Counted from the stretch's first letter, positions 43,964 through 53,388 are shown. The stretch is DNA of 64,000 nt from Paracoccus wurundjeri (GCF_030678915.1 NZ_JAUUTZ010000023.1:19923-83922), one strand, 5' to 3'. The notes: a model not told the origin generated them from the letters alone. Numbers and translations: made by a program.

Positions 43964-45268
43964 ATGGATAGCACAACCGCCTCTTTCGTCGCCCTCCTGC
44001 TATGCCTGCTGCTGTTTCTGGGCAGCGGCGTCTGGATTGCGCTGTCGCTGCTCAGCGCGTCGGTGGTCATGTTCCTGTTTTTCACTCCGGTGGACGCAGG
44101 CTCGATCATGGCTTCGACCATGTGGGATGCAAGCTGGAACTGGGCTTTGACCGCGCTGCCGCTATTCGTATGGATGGGCGAGATCCTGATGCGCTCGGGC
44201 CTGTCATCCAATCTGTTTCAGGGATTGTCCCCCTGGCTGGCGCGCCTGCCCGGCGGGCTTCTGCATGTCAATGTCGTTGGATGCGGCGTCATGGCGGCGG
44301 TGTCGGGATCATCGGCAGTGACCTGTGCAACGGTGGGGCGCATGACCGTTCCCGAACTGCGCAAGCGCAAATACGATTCCCGCATGATGGTGGGATCGCT
44401 GGCAGGCGCCGGGACGTTCGGTCTGCTGATCCCGCCCTCGATCATCATGATCGTTTACGGTGTCATCGCACAGCAATCGGTGGCGCGGCTGTTCATTGCC
44501 GGCATTGTTCCGGGGCTGGTGCTGATCCTGCTGTTTTCGGGCTATATCGCCATATGGGCAAAACTGAATCCCGATAAGCGGGGCGAGGTTCCTCCGACCA
44601 TGCCCTTCATGCAGAAACTGAAGGCATCGCGTGACCTGCTGCCGGTGGTGCTGCTGATCGCCGCCATCATCGGCTCGATCTATCGGGGGCTGGCGACACC
44701 TACGGAAGCCGCCTCCATCGGCATTCTCGGGGCGTTCATATTGTCTTTCCTGAACGGAACGATGTCGCGGCGCATGTTCATCGACAGTCTTATGGCGGCG
44801 ACAAGGATTTCGTGCATGATCTCGTTCATCATCGCCTGCGCGGCCTGCCTGTCCATCGCTGTGGGCTTCGCCGATATTCCCCGCGTGGCAGCGTCATGGG
44901 TGAACAGCATGAATCTGTCGCCCGCGATGCTGATCGTCGTGCTGACGATATTCTTCCTGATATTGGGTTGCTTTCTCGAGGGAATCTCGATTCTGGTCCT
45001 GTCCAGCTCTGTGGTGCTGCCAATGGTTCAGGCTGCCGGGATCGATCTGATCTGGTTCGGGATTTTCGTGGTGATCGTGATCGAATGCGCGCAGATCACG
45101 CCGCCTGTGGGCTTCAATCTGATCGTGCTGAAATCCCTGACAGGCAAGGGTATCGGAGAGGTGGCACGGGATACGCTTCCCTTCCTGCTGATCCTGCTGG
45201 CGGCAATCGTGCTGTTCGCCGTATTCCCCGGCCTTGTGACCTTCCTGCCGGAACTGATGTACCGATAG
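43964..45268 (+). CDS. TRAP transporter large permease (hyu cluster)
   Basis: The 434-residue product has about 12 membrane segments and DctM motifs such as GLLIPPSIIMIVYGVIAQQS (about 146-165) and the QITPPVGFNLIVLKSL late block (about 381-396). ATG 43964 has GGAG seven bases upstream; a GTG one codon earlier is possible. It completes the TRAP importer of this cluster; the group has a longer N-terminal part than the first DctM of the window. Confidence 0.94.
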   Translation: MDSTTASFVALLLCLLLFLGSGVWIALSLLSASVVMFLFFTPVDAGSIMASTMWDASWNWALTALPLFVWMGEILMRSGLSSNLFQGLSPWLARLPGGLLHVNVVGCGVMAAVSGSSAVTCATVGRMTVPELRKRKYDSRMMVGSLAGAGTFGLLIPPSIIMIVYGVIAQQSVARLFIAGIVPGLVLILLFSGYIAIWAKLNPDKRGEVPPTMPFMQKLKASRDLLPVVLLIAAIIGSIYRGLATPTEAASIGILGAFILSFLNGTMSRRMFIDSLMAATRISCMISFIIACAACLSIAVGFADIPRVAASWVNSMNLSPAMLIVVLTIFFLILGCFLEGISILVLSSSVVLPMVQAAGIDLIWFGIFVVIVIECAQITPPVGFNLIVLKSLTGKGIGEVARDTLPFLLILLAAIVLFAVFPGLVTFLPELMYR

Positions 45269-45299
45269 GCGATCGAAGCGGGTGACGGTCCACGTCTTT

Positions 45300-45325
45300 A
45301 TGCGCCCCGCAGTAACGGGGCGCAT
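45300..45325. terminator. Hairpin between convergent dctM and RND genes
   Basis: ATGCGCCCCG at 45300-45309 pairs perfectly with CGGGGCGCAT at 45316-45325 around six bases. It is 31 bases after the TRAP permease stop and also downstream of the convergent RND gene. The T-run is short on both strands (a TTT before it, no run after it), so it may act as a block or mRNA end stabiliser more than a strict terminator. Confidence 0.65.
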
Positions 45326-45448
45326 ATCCGGCCGGGCAGGAATATGCTCGGGCAATTACCACCTTCGGCCATCTGTGATCTCGCGACCGGCGATTGCCGC
45401 ACAGGGTTCCGTCGGCGCTTCAGGCACCTGTCACGCCTCGCAACGCTC

Positions 45449-48400
45449 TTACCCGGCGCGGACCTTGCGTTTGCGCGCGACTAGCTTCACGCCCTGCAGG
45501 ACGGCAACATAGAAGACCGGCACCAGAAATATCCCGATCACCGCCGAGGATGCCATCCCCCCCAGCACCCCGATCCCGATCGAGTTCTGCGCCCCTGCCC
45601 CGGCCCCGTTCGCGATCGCAAGCGGCAACACGCCCAGCATGAAGGCGAATGTCGTCATCAGGATCGGGCGCAGCCGCATCATTGACGCCTCGATAGCGGC
45701 ATCCAGCAATGATTTGCCCTGCGCGACCAATGCCTGCGCGAATTCCACGATCAGGATCGCGTTTCGTGCGGCCAGACCGATTGTCGTCAACAGCCCGACC
45801 TTGAAATAGACATCGTTCGACTGCCCGAAAATCAATGCCGCCGCCAATGCCCCGAGAATACCGATCGGCACGGTCATCATCACCGCCAAGGGTACCGTCC
45901 AGCTTTCATACAGCGCCGCAAGCGCAAGAAACACGACCAGGGCCGACAGCGCGAACAGCATCGGGGCCTGATTGCCCGACAACCGTTCCTGATAGCTCAG
46001 CCCCGTCCAGGCCGAACCATAGCCCCCATCCAGATCGGCGACCATTTCCTCCATCGCTTCCATTGCCGCTCCCGATGACAGGCCCTGTGCAGCCGCCCCG
46101 CTGAGTTCCAGCGCGCGAGTGCCGCCATAACGGGACAGCGCCTGAGGCTCCTGATCCCATGCCTGCGTCGAGAATGCGCCGAAAGAGACCATCTCGCCCT
46201 GATCGTTCCGCGCATACCAGCGGTCGATATCCTCGGGGCGCGAGCGGGCCTCGGATTCGCCCTGCACGATGACCGGGCGCAATTCCGTGCCAAGCGCGAA
46301 ATCATTGACGTCGCGCCCGGCAAAGATCACCGACAGCATCGCGTTGACCTCGGAAATCGACAGGCCGAAAGCAGCGGCTTTCTGTTGATCGATATCCAGT
46401 CGCAGCGAAGTCTCGAAAGGTGATTCATTGCCGCGCAGATTGGTCACGCGCCCGTCTTCCTGCGCAATCGCGACAAGCTGATCGGCAGCCGCCGACAGTC
46501 CTTCCTGTCCCTGCCCCGCCTGATCGACCAGATACATCGAGAAGCCGGACGACACGCCCATGCCCGGAATGGCGGGGGGTTGCAGGAAGAAGACCTGCCC
46601 CGAACGGTTGGTCATGAAGAAATGCGCATTGGCCCGCGTGACCAGCGAGGCGACATCAAAGCCTTCGCGCTCATCGTAGTCACGCAGCTTGGCAAAGACC
46701 ATCGCCGTATTCTGACCCGAACCGCCAAAGCTGAAGCCAAGCGCGGCAAAGACCGACTCAACCGTCTCGGATTCCTCGTTCAGCAGGTAATCCTCGACCT
46801 TTTCGACAACGGCCTGCGTCTGGGCCGCCGTCGATCCGTCGGGTGTCTCGACCATGACCAGCATCACGCCCTGATCCTCGTCAGGAAGGAACGAACCGGG
46901 CAGCTTCTGATACAGCGCCATCGCCCCCGCGCCGATGGCGACCAGAACGATCAGCATGCGGAACGGCCGCCGGACCAGCCGGGAGACAGCAGACCCATAG
47001 CCCCGCGTCGCACGATCAAGATTGCGGTTGAACCAGCGCGCCGGCGCGATCCCGCCATCATGGTTGCGCGGGCGCAGCAGGCTGGCGCACATGGCGGGTG
47101 TCAGGATCACCGCGACGCCCAGCGACAGCACCATCGCCGTGATGATGGTGACCGAGAATTGCCGGTAGATCACCCCGGTCGCGCCGGTCATGAAGGCCAT
47201 GGGCAGGAACACCGCCGACAGGACCATCACGATGCCGACCAGCGCCGAGGTGATTTCCTTCATGCTCTTTTCGGTCGCCTCGACGGGGCCAAGCCCCTCT
47301 TCCTCCATCACGCGTTCGACATTCTCGACCACGACGATGGCGTCATCGACCAGAAGCCCGATCGCCAGCACCAGCCCGAACATGGTCAGGGTGTTGATCG
47401 AGAAACCCGCAAAGGCCAGCACGCCGAAGGTGCCAAGCAGCACCACCGGAATCGCGATCACCGGAATGATCGTCGCGCGCCAGCTTTGCAGGAAGCAAAG
47501 GATCACCAGGAAGACCAGCAGAACGGCCTCGGCCAGCGTGTGATAGACCTGATTGATCGATTCCTCGACAAAGGGCGAGGTATCGTAGGGATAGACGATA
47601 TCGACCCCGTCAGGCAGCGACGAGGCGATCCCGGCCAGCACGTCGCGCACGGCTTGGGCGGTATCGACGGCATTGGCCCCGGTTGCCAGATTGACGCCGA
47701 AACCCGCAGCCGGATTACCGTTATAGCGCGACTCGCCACCATAGCTTTCCTGCCCGATCTCGATCCGCGCGACATCGCCAAGGAATACGGTCGAGCCGTC
47801 CGGGTCCACGCGCAGCAGGATACGCTCGAACTCCTCGACGCTGGAGAACTGGGACTGCGCCGACAGAGACATGGTCAGACGCTGACCCTCGACCGTGGGC
47901 TGCGCACCAAGGCTGCCGACGGTGACATTGGTATTCTGCTCGGCCACGGCGGCGGTCACATCGGCGGGGGTTACCTGATATTGCGCCAGCTTCATCGGAT
48001 CCAGCCAGATCCGCATGGCATAGCCCGAACCGAAGGTATTGATCGAGCCGACGCCGGGAGTCCGCTTGACCGGATCCTCGATCCGCTGCGCAACCAGATC
48101 CCCCAGTTCCACCGTCGAATAGCGCCCGTCGCTGCTGGTCAACGCACCGACAAGCAGGATAGACGAGGTGGAGCGCGAAACGTTCACCCCGGTTTGCTGA
48201 ACGATATCCGGCAATTGCGAGGTCACAAGCTGCAACTTGTTCTGCACCTGAACCTGCGCGATATCCGCATCGACCGAATCGTCGAAAGTCAGCGAGATCG
48301 AGGCCGAACCGGGCGAGGAACTGGATGTCATATAGATCAGCCCGTCCAGCCCCGTCATCGCATCCTCGACAACCGTGGTGACAGAGCTTTCGACGATCTC

Positions 48401-48562
48401 GGCCGATGCTCCGTTATAGCTGGCGCTTATCCGGACGGTTGTGGGTGATATCTGGGGATATTGCTCGATGGCCAGCGAGGATAGCCCAAGACCGCCCACC
48501 AGCATCGTCACGAATGCGATCACCCATGCGAAAACCGGACGGTGAATGAAGAAATGCGCCAT
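45449..48562 (-). CDS. RND-family efflux pump inner-membrane subunit (HAE-1, AcrB-like)
   Basis: The 1037-residue product starts MAHFFIHRPVFAWVIAFVTM, the usual AcrB-type beginning, and has the two 12-segment halves with large periplasmic loops. The proton-relay aspartates are in GLLVDDAIVVVENVERV (about 402-418). The relay Lys of AcrB (GLSAKNAIL) is Arg here (GLAARNAIL). It exports drugs or toxic compounds in exchange for protons with the adaptor encoded upstream and an outer-membrane channel that is not in the window. Its start lies four bases after the adaptor stop. Confidence 0.96.
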   Translation of the reverse strand: MAHFFIHRPVFAWVIAFVTMLVGGLGLSSLAIEQYPQISPTTVRISASYNGASAEIVESSVTTVVEDAMTGLDGLIYMTSSSSPGSASISLTFDDSVDADIAQVQVQNKLQLVTSQLPDIVQQTGVNVSRSTSSILLVGALTSSDGRYSTVELGDLVAQRIEDPVKRTPGVGSINTFGSGYAMRIWLDPMKLAQYQVTPADVTAAVAEQNTNVTVGSLGAQPTVEGQRLTMSLSAQSQFSSVEEFERILLRVDPDGSTVFLGDVARIEIGQESYGGESRYNGNPAAGFGVNLATGANAVDTAQAVRDVLAGIASSLPDGVDIVYPYDTSPFVEESINQVYHTLAEAVLLVFLVILCFLQSWRATIIPVIAIPVVLLGTFGVLAFAGFSINTLTMFGLVLAIGLLVDDAIVVVENVERVMEEEGLGPVEATEKSMKEITSALVGIVMVLSAVFLPMAFMTGATGVIYRQFSVTIITAMVLSLGVAVILTPAMCASLLRPRNHDGGIAPARWFNRNLDRATRGYGSAVSRLVRRPFRMLIVLVAIGAGAMALYQKLPGSFLPDEDQGVMLVMVETPDGSTAAQTQAVVEKVEDYLLNEESETVESVFAALGFSFGGSGQNTAMVFAKLRDYDEREGFDVASLVTRANAHFFMTNRSGQVFFLQPPAIPGMGVSSGFSMYLVDQAGQGQEGLSAAADQLVAIAQEDGRVTNLRGNESPFETSLRLDIDQQKAAAFGLSISEVNAMLSVIFAGRDVNDFALGTELRPVIVQGESEARSRPEDIDRWYARNDQGEMVSFGAFSTQAWDQEPQALSRYGGTRALELSGAAAQGLSSGAAMEAMEEMVADLDGGYGSAWTGLSYQERLSGNQAPMLFALSALVVFLALAALYESWTVPLAVMMTVPIGILGALAAALIFGQSNDVYFKVGLLTTIGLAARNAILIVEFAQALVAQGKSLLDAAIEASMMRLRPILMTTFAFMLGVLPLAIANGAGAGAQNSIGIGVLGGMASSAVIGIFLVPVFYVAVLQGVKLVARKRKVRAG

Positions 48563-48566
48563 CGGA

Positions 48567-49760
48567 TTACTCCGCCGCCGGAGTGTCGGCCGGGGCCGCC
48601 GGGGCATCGTCGGCCTTGGGGTTTTCGGCCTCACGCACCACGCCGTTTTCGTCGAAAGTGACCGGCACCGTGGTTACTTCGGCGCCGTCCTCCAGCCCGG
48701 TCAGCCCGTCGACCGCCAGCAGATCGCCGTCCTCCAGCCCCTCTGTCACGATCCAATGATGCTGATATGTCCCTTCGTCGGTCAACTCGCGCAGCACCGC
48801 CTTGCCATCCTCGACCACCCATGCGGTCAGCTTGCCGCTGCGGTCGCGGGTCGTGGCGGATTGCGACACGAGGAACGCCTCGACAGTGCCAAGCTCGACC
48901 TGACCGCGCACGAACATGCCCGGCAATAGCAGGTAATGCGGATTGTCGAAACGGAACCGCGTATCCACCGAGCCGGTCGAGGTCGAGACGCTGAAACTGG
49001 GCGCGACCATCTCGCCGGTGGCCTCATAGGTCTGGCCGGTTTCCAGCGTCAGCGTCGCCTGCAGCTTCTCGCTCATCGTCAGCCGCCCGTTGCGGATATC
49101 GTTGATCGTCGCCAGCATCCGGGCGGAAGGCGCATACATGTCCACCTCGATCGGATCGAGCCGCGTCACCGTAGCAAGCGCATCCGCCTGACCCGCCGTC
49201 ACCAGATCGCCCACCGAGGCCTGCGCCACGCTGGCCATGCCGTCGATCGGGCTGGTCACCGTGGTCCAGTCCAGTTCCACCTGCGCCACACGCAAGGCGG
49301 CCTCTGCCGATTGCACCGTGGCGCGCGCCTGCTCCATGGTTGCCCGCGCGGCCTCGACCTGCGCCAGTGTCGTTCCCGAACCCTGCAACCGTTCCGTCCG
49401 CTCGTAAGACGCCTCGGCCTCGATCAGTGCCGCCTTGGCAGCCGCCACATCCGCCTCGGCACTGCTCAGCGCGGCTTCATAAGTGGCCGCGTCGATACGG
49501 AACATCGGATCACCCTGTTTCAGTGTCCGCCCCGGATTGTAAAGAATCTCGGTGATGATCCCGCCGACCCGCGGCCGAATCGCCGCATCCGCGCCTGAAA
49601 CGGCGCGTCCCGGCAGGGTCGCGACCATCGGCACGGCCTGCCGGGTGAGTTCCACCACCCCGACCTGCTTGGGCGGCGCAGCGTCCTGCGCAATGGCCGC
49701 CGAGCCGAAAGCCAGAAGCGCAACGGCGGCAAGGCGGATCGAGTCAAGAAAATCGGACAT
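48567..49760 (-). CDS. RND efflux periplasmic adaptor subunit (AcrA-like)
   Basis: The 397-residue product has a Sec signal (about 1-25, ending AIAQDA) without a lipobox Cys, so unlike AcrA it is not lipidated. A biotinyl-lipoyl-like hairpin (GRVSG... with ADIRPRVGGIITEI in family form AAIRPRVGGIITEI, about 53-66) and a coiled-coil hairpin rich in Ala/Glu (about 95-160) follow, then beta-barrel domains. The ATG at 49760 has GGGGAA upstream. It bridges the pump to the outer-membrane channel. It is the first gene of the pump operon and is divergent from the TetR gene. Confidence 0.94.
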   Translation of the reverse strand: MSDFLDSIRLAAVALLAFGSAAIAQDAAPPKQVGVVELTRQAVPMVATLPGRAVSGADAAIRPRVGGIITEILYNPGRTLKQGDPMFRIDAATYEAALSSAEADVAAAKAALIEAEASYERTERLQGSGTTLAQVEAARATMEQARATVQSAEAALRVAQVELDWTTVTSPIDGMASVAQASVGDLVTAGQADALATVTRLDPIEVDMYAPSARMLATINDIRNGRLTMSEKLQATLTLETGQTYEATGEMVAPSFSVSTSTGSVDTRFRFDNPHYLLLPGMFVRGQVELGTVEAFLVSQSATTRDRSGKLTAWVVEDGKAVLRELTDEGTYQHHWIVTEGLEDGDLLAVDGLTGLEDGAEVTTVPVTFDENGVVREAENPKADDAPAAPADTPAAE

Positions 49761-49818
49761 CGTGATATTCCCCAGCATGAAGCAGCTCCGCGCGGCACGG
49801 GCCGGTATTGCAATCTCC

Positions 49819-49843
49819 TTGCACAATCCTGCACTGTGTGCAA
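49819..49843. promoter_or_regulatory. Candidate TetR operator between efflux and regulator genes
   Basis: TTGCACA at 49819-49825 and TGTGCAA at 49837-49843 form a perfect seven-base inverted repeat with an 11-base spacer. It is in the 118-base region between the divergent adaptor and TetR genes, the position expected for a repressor site that controls both. Confidence 0.65.
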
Positions 49844-49878
49844 TGTTTGCTTTCCCTGAATACCGGAGAAATCGGCTT

Positions 49879-50487
49879 ATGCCCGCCCGCTCAACGCTTC
49901 GTGATCGCCGCCGCCAGCAAACAGCGCGCGAGATCCAGTCCGCCATGCTGCGGCTTGCGGTGCGGGATGGTTATGAGGCGGTCACGACCGAGATGATCGC
50001 GACCGAGGCAGGCATCAGCCCCCGGACCTTCTTCAACTATTATCCGAACAAGGAAGCGGCGCTGGTCGGCAAGTCGCCCGAAATCGGCCCGGATATCACA
50101 GAATCGTTCCGGCAAGGCACCGGCCCGCTGATAAAGGCCCTGTTCGAGGCGCTGGACCGGCATCTGCGCGACAGCTACCTGAATCGCGATACGGTCCGGA
50201 TGATCGATACATTGCTGGAACGCAGCCCCGAACTGGTGCCGCAATTTTACGCATCGCTGCAAACGCTTACTGCTCAGTTGGCGGAACTCATCGGGCAGCG
50301 ACAACGCGCGATCGGCCATCATGACGCCGAGCTTCTGGCCGATATGATCACGCATGCACTGGCCAATGCCATCCGCAGCTGGGCGCAATCCGAAACCATG
50401 CCAGAAACAGATATCGCCAGCCATGCCCGGATACAGGTCGAACGGATAGGAGCGATCATTTCGGATCACCAGAACGAAAACGCCTGA
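49879..50487 (+). CDS. TetR-family regulator
   Basis: The 202-residue product has the TetR DNA-binding domain (AREIQSAMLRLAVRDGYEAV then TTEMIATEAGISPRTFFNYY, about 16-55), followed by a ligand domain without recognisable specificity. It is divergent from the RND pump and is its probable repressor, released by a pump substrate. The ATG at 49879 has CCGGAGAAA upstream; a further in-frame ATG at 49840 would include operator sequence and is less likely. Confidence 0.92.
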   Translation: MPARSTLRDRRRQQTAREIQSAMLRLAVRDGYEAVTTEMIATEAGISPRTFFNYYPNKEAALVGKSPEIGPDITESFRQGTGPLIKALFEALDRHLRDSYLNRDTVRMIDTLLERSPELVPQFYASLQTLTAQLAELIGQRQRAIGHHDAELLADMITHALANAIRSWAQSETMPETDIASHARIQVERIGAIISDHQNENA

Positions 50488-50564
50488 CCGGGATCGCCGG
50501 AACCATACCCGCATGATGGTGGAAGCGTCAGAGCGTGCCGCGTTGAATCGGAAACTTCGGTTAC

Positions 50565-50977
50565 TTGCATCCCGCGATGGCCGGCGGGCGTGATCGGATG
50601 ATCGGCGGGGGCATCCTTCAGCAGCAGATGGAAAACATAGCTCCAGCCTTCCGCCTCGGCTACCGTCCGGTAGCCCGTCGCATCCGCGAAACGCGCATAA
50701 TCGGCATTGCTAACCGCAAAGGGCGAGATGAGATAGGGCTCAGCTTCACCTCGCAGCGCGGGCTGTCCATATCGCCGGGAAAGATCGAGCGGCGCGCGCC
50801 CATCTCGAAGAAACCGCCGCGGATAGGGCGCAGCTTCGCGCGAAGCTCTTCGCTGGTCTCTGCCGGGGCCGGCCTGACGGCATTGGCACGGGCGAGAAAC
50901 GCCATGTCACGCCCTTCGGCCGGACCATCCTGACGGGCAGGACCGCAGCAGCCGGATTTCTCACCGCCATGCGGCAT
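50565..50977 (-). pseudogene. Broken formylglycine-generating-enzyme-like gene
   Basis: The N-terminus (MPHGGEKSGCCGPAR) and IRGGFFEMGARRSIFPGDMD (about 45-64 from the ATG at 50977) match the start of FGE/sulfatase-modifying-factor proteins. At about 50736-50738 a run of three G on the plus strand coincides with loss of one base, after which the correct protein continues in another frame (SPFAVSNADYARFADATGYR, AEGWSYVFHLLL, APADHPITPAG). The similarity then stops near 50570, far short of the catalytic C-terminal part, so the gene is truncated as well. The rest runs into the convergent TetR gene. A missing base could be sequencing error, but the truncation cannot. Confidence 0.75.
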
Positions 50978-51129
50978 GGCTTCCCTTTCCATCTGACCGA
51001 ACCACCATGACCGTCATACGGCACAGTAACTGGCGATCCGCAGGGGAACCGGCGCAAACATAAATTGGCAAGGCCGCAGCAGCAGCCCGGCTCTTTTCAT
51101 ACCCGCCCGGTCACGACGAATGCGGCTTT

Positions 51130-51819
51130 TCAGCCAAGCGCATAACCGGTGCCGCGCACCGTGCGGACCGGATTGTCGCCACCATTGGACATCAGGGCCT
51201 TGCGCAACCGGCCGACATGCACATCGATGGTGCGGGTATCGACATAGATATCGCGCCCCCAGACCCGGTCCAGCAACTGCTCGCGCGTCCAGACCCTTCC
51301 AGGTTTCTCCATCAGAGTCGAAAGCAGGCGGAATTCGGTCGGGCCAAGATGCAGTGGCAGACCGCCGCGAAAGACGCGATGCTCGGCCGCATCAAGGATG
51401 ATATCGCCGAAACTCAGCCGCTCGCCCATGGTAGCGGGCCGGGTGCGGCGAAGCTGCGTGCGCAGCCGCGCCATCAGTTCAACCACGGAGTAAGGCTTGA
51501 CGACGTAGTCATCCGCCCCGGTTTCCAATCCGCGAACCCGGTCGGTTTCCTCGCTGCGGGCGGAAAGCATGATGATCGGGATGCCCCGCGTGGCCGGATC
51601 CGCCTTGACCTGGCGACAGACCTCGATCCCCGAGACCTTGGGCAGCATCCAATCCAGAACCATCAGATCGGGCTGCTCTTCCAGCACCAGAAGCAGGGCA
51701 TCCTCGCCGTTATCGGCAACGACGACCTCGAAACCTTCGGCCTCGAGATTGTATTGCAGCACCTCGCGCTGCGCGCCCTCGTCCTCGACGACCAAGACAC
51801 AGGGAGCCTGACTAGTCAT
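51130..51819 (-). CDS. phoB: Phosphate regulon response regulator
   Basis: The 229-residue product has a receiver domain (VLVVEDEGAQREVL with acidic pocket, phosphorylation site Asp in LMVLDWMLPKVSG, about 53-65, and Lys in VVKPYS) and an OmpR/PhoB winged helix (RTREQLLDRVWGRDIYV-like WTREQLLDRVWGRDIYVDTR, about 179-198). It activates phosphate-starvation genes at Pho boxes. It lies three bases after phoU, the last gene of the pst operon. Its partner kinase PhoR is not adjacent. Confidence 0.96.
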   Translation of the reverse strand: MTSQAPCVLVVEDEGAQREVLQYNLEAEGFEVVVADNGEDALLLVLEEQPDLMVLDWMLPKVSGIEVCRQVKADPATRGIPIIMLSARSEETDRVRGLETGADDYVVKPYSVVELMARLRTQLRRTRPATMGERLSFGDIILDAAEHRVFRGGLPLHLGPTEFRLLSTLMEKPGRVWTREQLLDRVWGRDIYVDTRTIDVHVGRLRKALMSNGGDNPVRTVRGTGYALG

Positions 51820-51822
51820 GGA

Positions 51823-52551
51823 TTAGCCCTCTCCTGTCCCGGTTCCGACATCGGCAGGCACGCTGCTTGCCTTGGGCCGGCTGTCATCCGGCAGATCGCC
51901 GGTGACGAGATAAATCACCTGTTCGGCGATCGATGTCGCATGATCGCCCATCCGCTCGACATTCTTGGCGATGAAATGCAGATGCATGCAGGCGGTGATG
52001 TTGCGCGGATCTTCCATCATATGGGTCAGGAATTCGCGGAACAGCGCGTTATACATCTGGTCCACCTCCAGATCCCGCTGACGCACATCCTCGGCCAGAT
52101 CGCCGTCGCGGCGGATATAGCTGTCAAGCGCGTCCTGCAGCATCTTGCTGACCGCCTGAGACATGCGGCGGATCGCCATGCCCGAGCCATCGATTACCGG
52201 CATCTGGGTCAGGACATCAGTCCGCTTGGCCATGTTCTTGGCATAATCGCCCACCCGCTCCAGCGAGGCCGAGATTTTCATCACTGCCAGCACCATGCGC
52301 AGATCGGTGGCAGTCGGCGCCCGCAGGGCGATCAACCGGGCGGCATCCTCGTTGATCTGCAATTCAAGCGTGTCGATGGCCGCATCGCGACGGCGCACCT
52401 CTTCCGCCAGTTCCTCGTCCCGGGTTTCAAGCGCCGTCGCCGCATCCGCGATAGCGACCTCGACCATGCCTCCCATCCTGACGACCTGAGCCTGGATCGT
52501 CTCCAGGTCGCGGTCGAATGCAGAGGATATATGTTTGTCGCGGTTAATCAT
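51823..52551 (-). CDS. phoU: Phosphate-specific transport regulator PhoU
   Basis: The 242-residue all-helical product has the two PhoU repeats, each with an acidic metal-binding motif (RRRDAAIDTLE, about 53-63, and VRQRDLEVDQMYN near 157-169), and KISASLERVGDYAKN (about 92-106). It links PstSCAB activity with PhoR signalling and keeps the regulon off when phosphate is plentiful. It follows pstB by 18 bases. Confidence 0.96.
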   Translation of the reverse strand: MINRDKHISSAFDRDLETIQAQVVRMGGMVEVAIADAATALETRDEELAEEVRRRDAAIDTLELQINEDAARLIALRAPTATDLRMVLAVMKISASLERVGDYAKNMAKRTDVLTQMPVIDGSGMAIRRMSQAVSKMLQDALDSYIRRDGDLAEDVRQRDLEVDQMYNALFREFLTHMMEDPRNITACMHLHFIAKNVERMGDHATSIAEQVIYLVTGDLPDDSRPKASSVPADVGTGTGEG

Positions 52552-52569
52552 TCCTGCCTCCTCCGGGCG

Positions 52570-53367
52570 TCAGCCTATCCGGCCCGAGATATAAGATTCG
52601 GTCCGACTATCCTGCGGATTTGTAAAGATATCATCGGTATTTCCATATTCCACCAGATTCCCCAGATGGAAGAATGCGGTTTTCTGGCTGACACGCGCGG
52701 CCTGCTGCATGGAGTGGGTCACGATCACCACCGAGAAATTCTCGCGCAGCTGATCGATCAGCTCCTCGACCTGGCTCGTCGCGATCGGGTCCAGAGCAGA
52801 GCATGGCTCATCCATCAGCAGCACCTCGGGGGCGGTCGCCACGGCGCGGGCGATGCACAGGCGTTGCTGCTGACCGCCCGACAATCCGGTGCCGGGTTCA
52901 TGCAGCCGGTCCTTGACCTCGTTCCACAATGCCGCGCCGCGCAGGGATTTCTCGACAATCTCGTCCAGTTCGGCCTTGTTGCGGGACAAGCCGTGAATCC
53001 GGGGGCCGTAAGCCACATTGTCATAGATCGATTTTGGGAACGGGTTCGGCTTCTGGAACACCATGCCGACCTTGGCGCGAAGCTGCACGGGATCGACGCG
53101 GCGATCGTAAACGTCCTCGCCGTCCAGCAGGATTTTACCCTCGATCCGGGCAATCGGAATCGTGTCGTTCATCCGGTTGATACAGCGAAGAAACGTCGAT
53201 TTTCCGCAACCGGAAGGTCCGATAAAGGCAGTGACGGTCTTATCGAGGATCTCGACATCCACATCCTTGATGGCGTGTTTGTCGCCATAATAGACCTGAA
53301 CCTTGCTGGCAGAGATTTTGATATCCTGTTGCGTCACGGCGCTCTCCGCTCGGTTGATGTCATACAT
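52570..53367 (-). CDS. pstB: Phosphate ABC importer ATPase
   Basis: The 265-residue ATPase has Walker A GPSGCGKST (about 51-59), the PstB-specific QKPNPFPKSIYDNVAYGPRI (about 104-123), signature LSGGQQQRLCIARA (about 164-177) and Walker B LLMDEPCSALD (about 186-196). It powers the phosphate importer. Ribosome site AAAGGAGC at proper distance from ATG 53367. Confidence 0.97.
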   Translation of the reverse strand: MYDINRAESAVTQQDIKISASKVQVYYGDKHAIKDVDVEILDKTVTAFIGPSGCGKSTFLRCINRMNDTIPIARIEGKILLDGEDVYDRRVDPVQLRAKVGMVFQKPNPFPKSIYDNVAYGPRIHGLSRNKAELDEIVEKSLRGAALWNEVKDRLHEPGTGLSGGQQQRLCIARAVATAPEVLLMDEPCSALDPIATSQVEELIDQLRENFSVVIVTHSMQQAARVSQKTAFFHLGNLVEYGNTDDIFTNPQDSRTESYISGRIG

Positions 53368-53388
53368 ATTTATGCTCCTTTCGCCGCA

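Noticed and set aside
46580..48448. A 622-codon plus-strand frame inside the RND pump gene
   Set aside because: It is a codon-bias shadow of the pump gene with very high His, Arg, Asp and Gln and no domain character.
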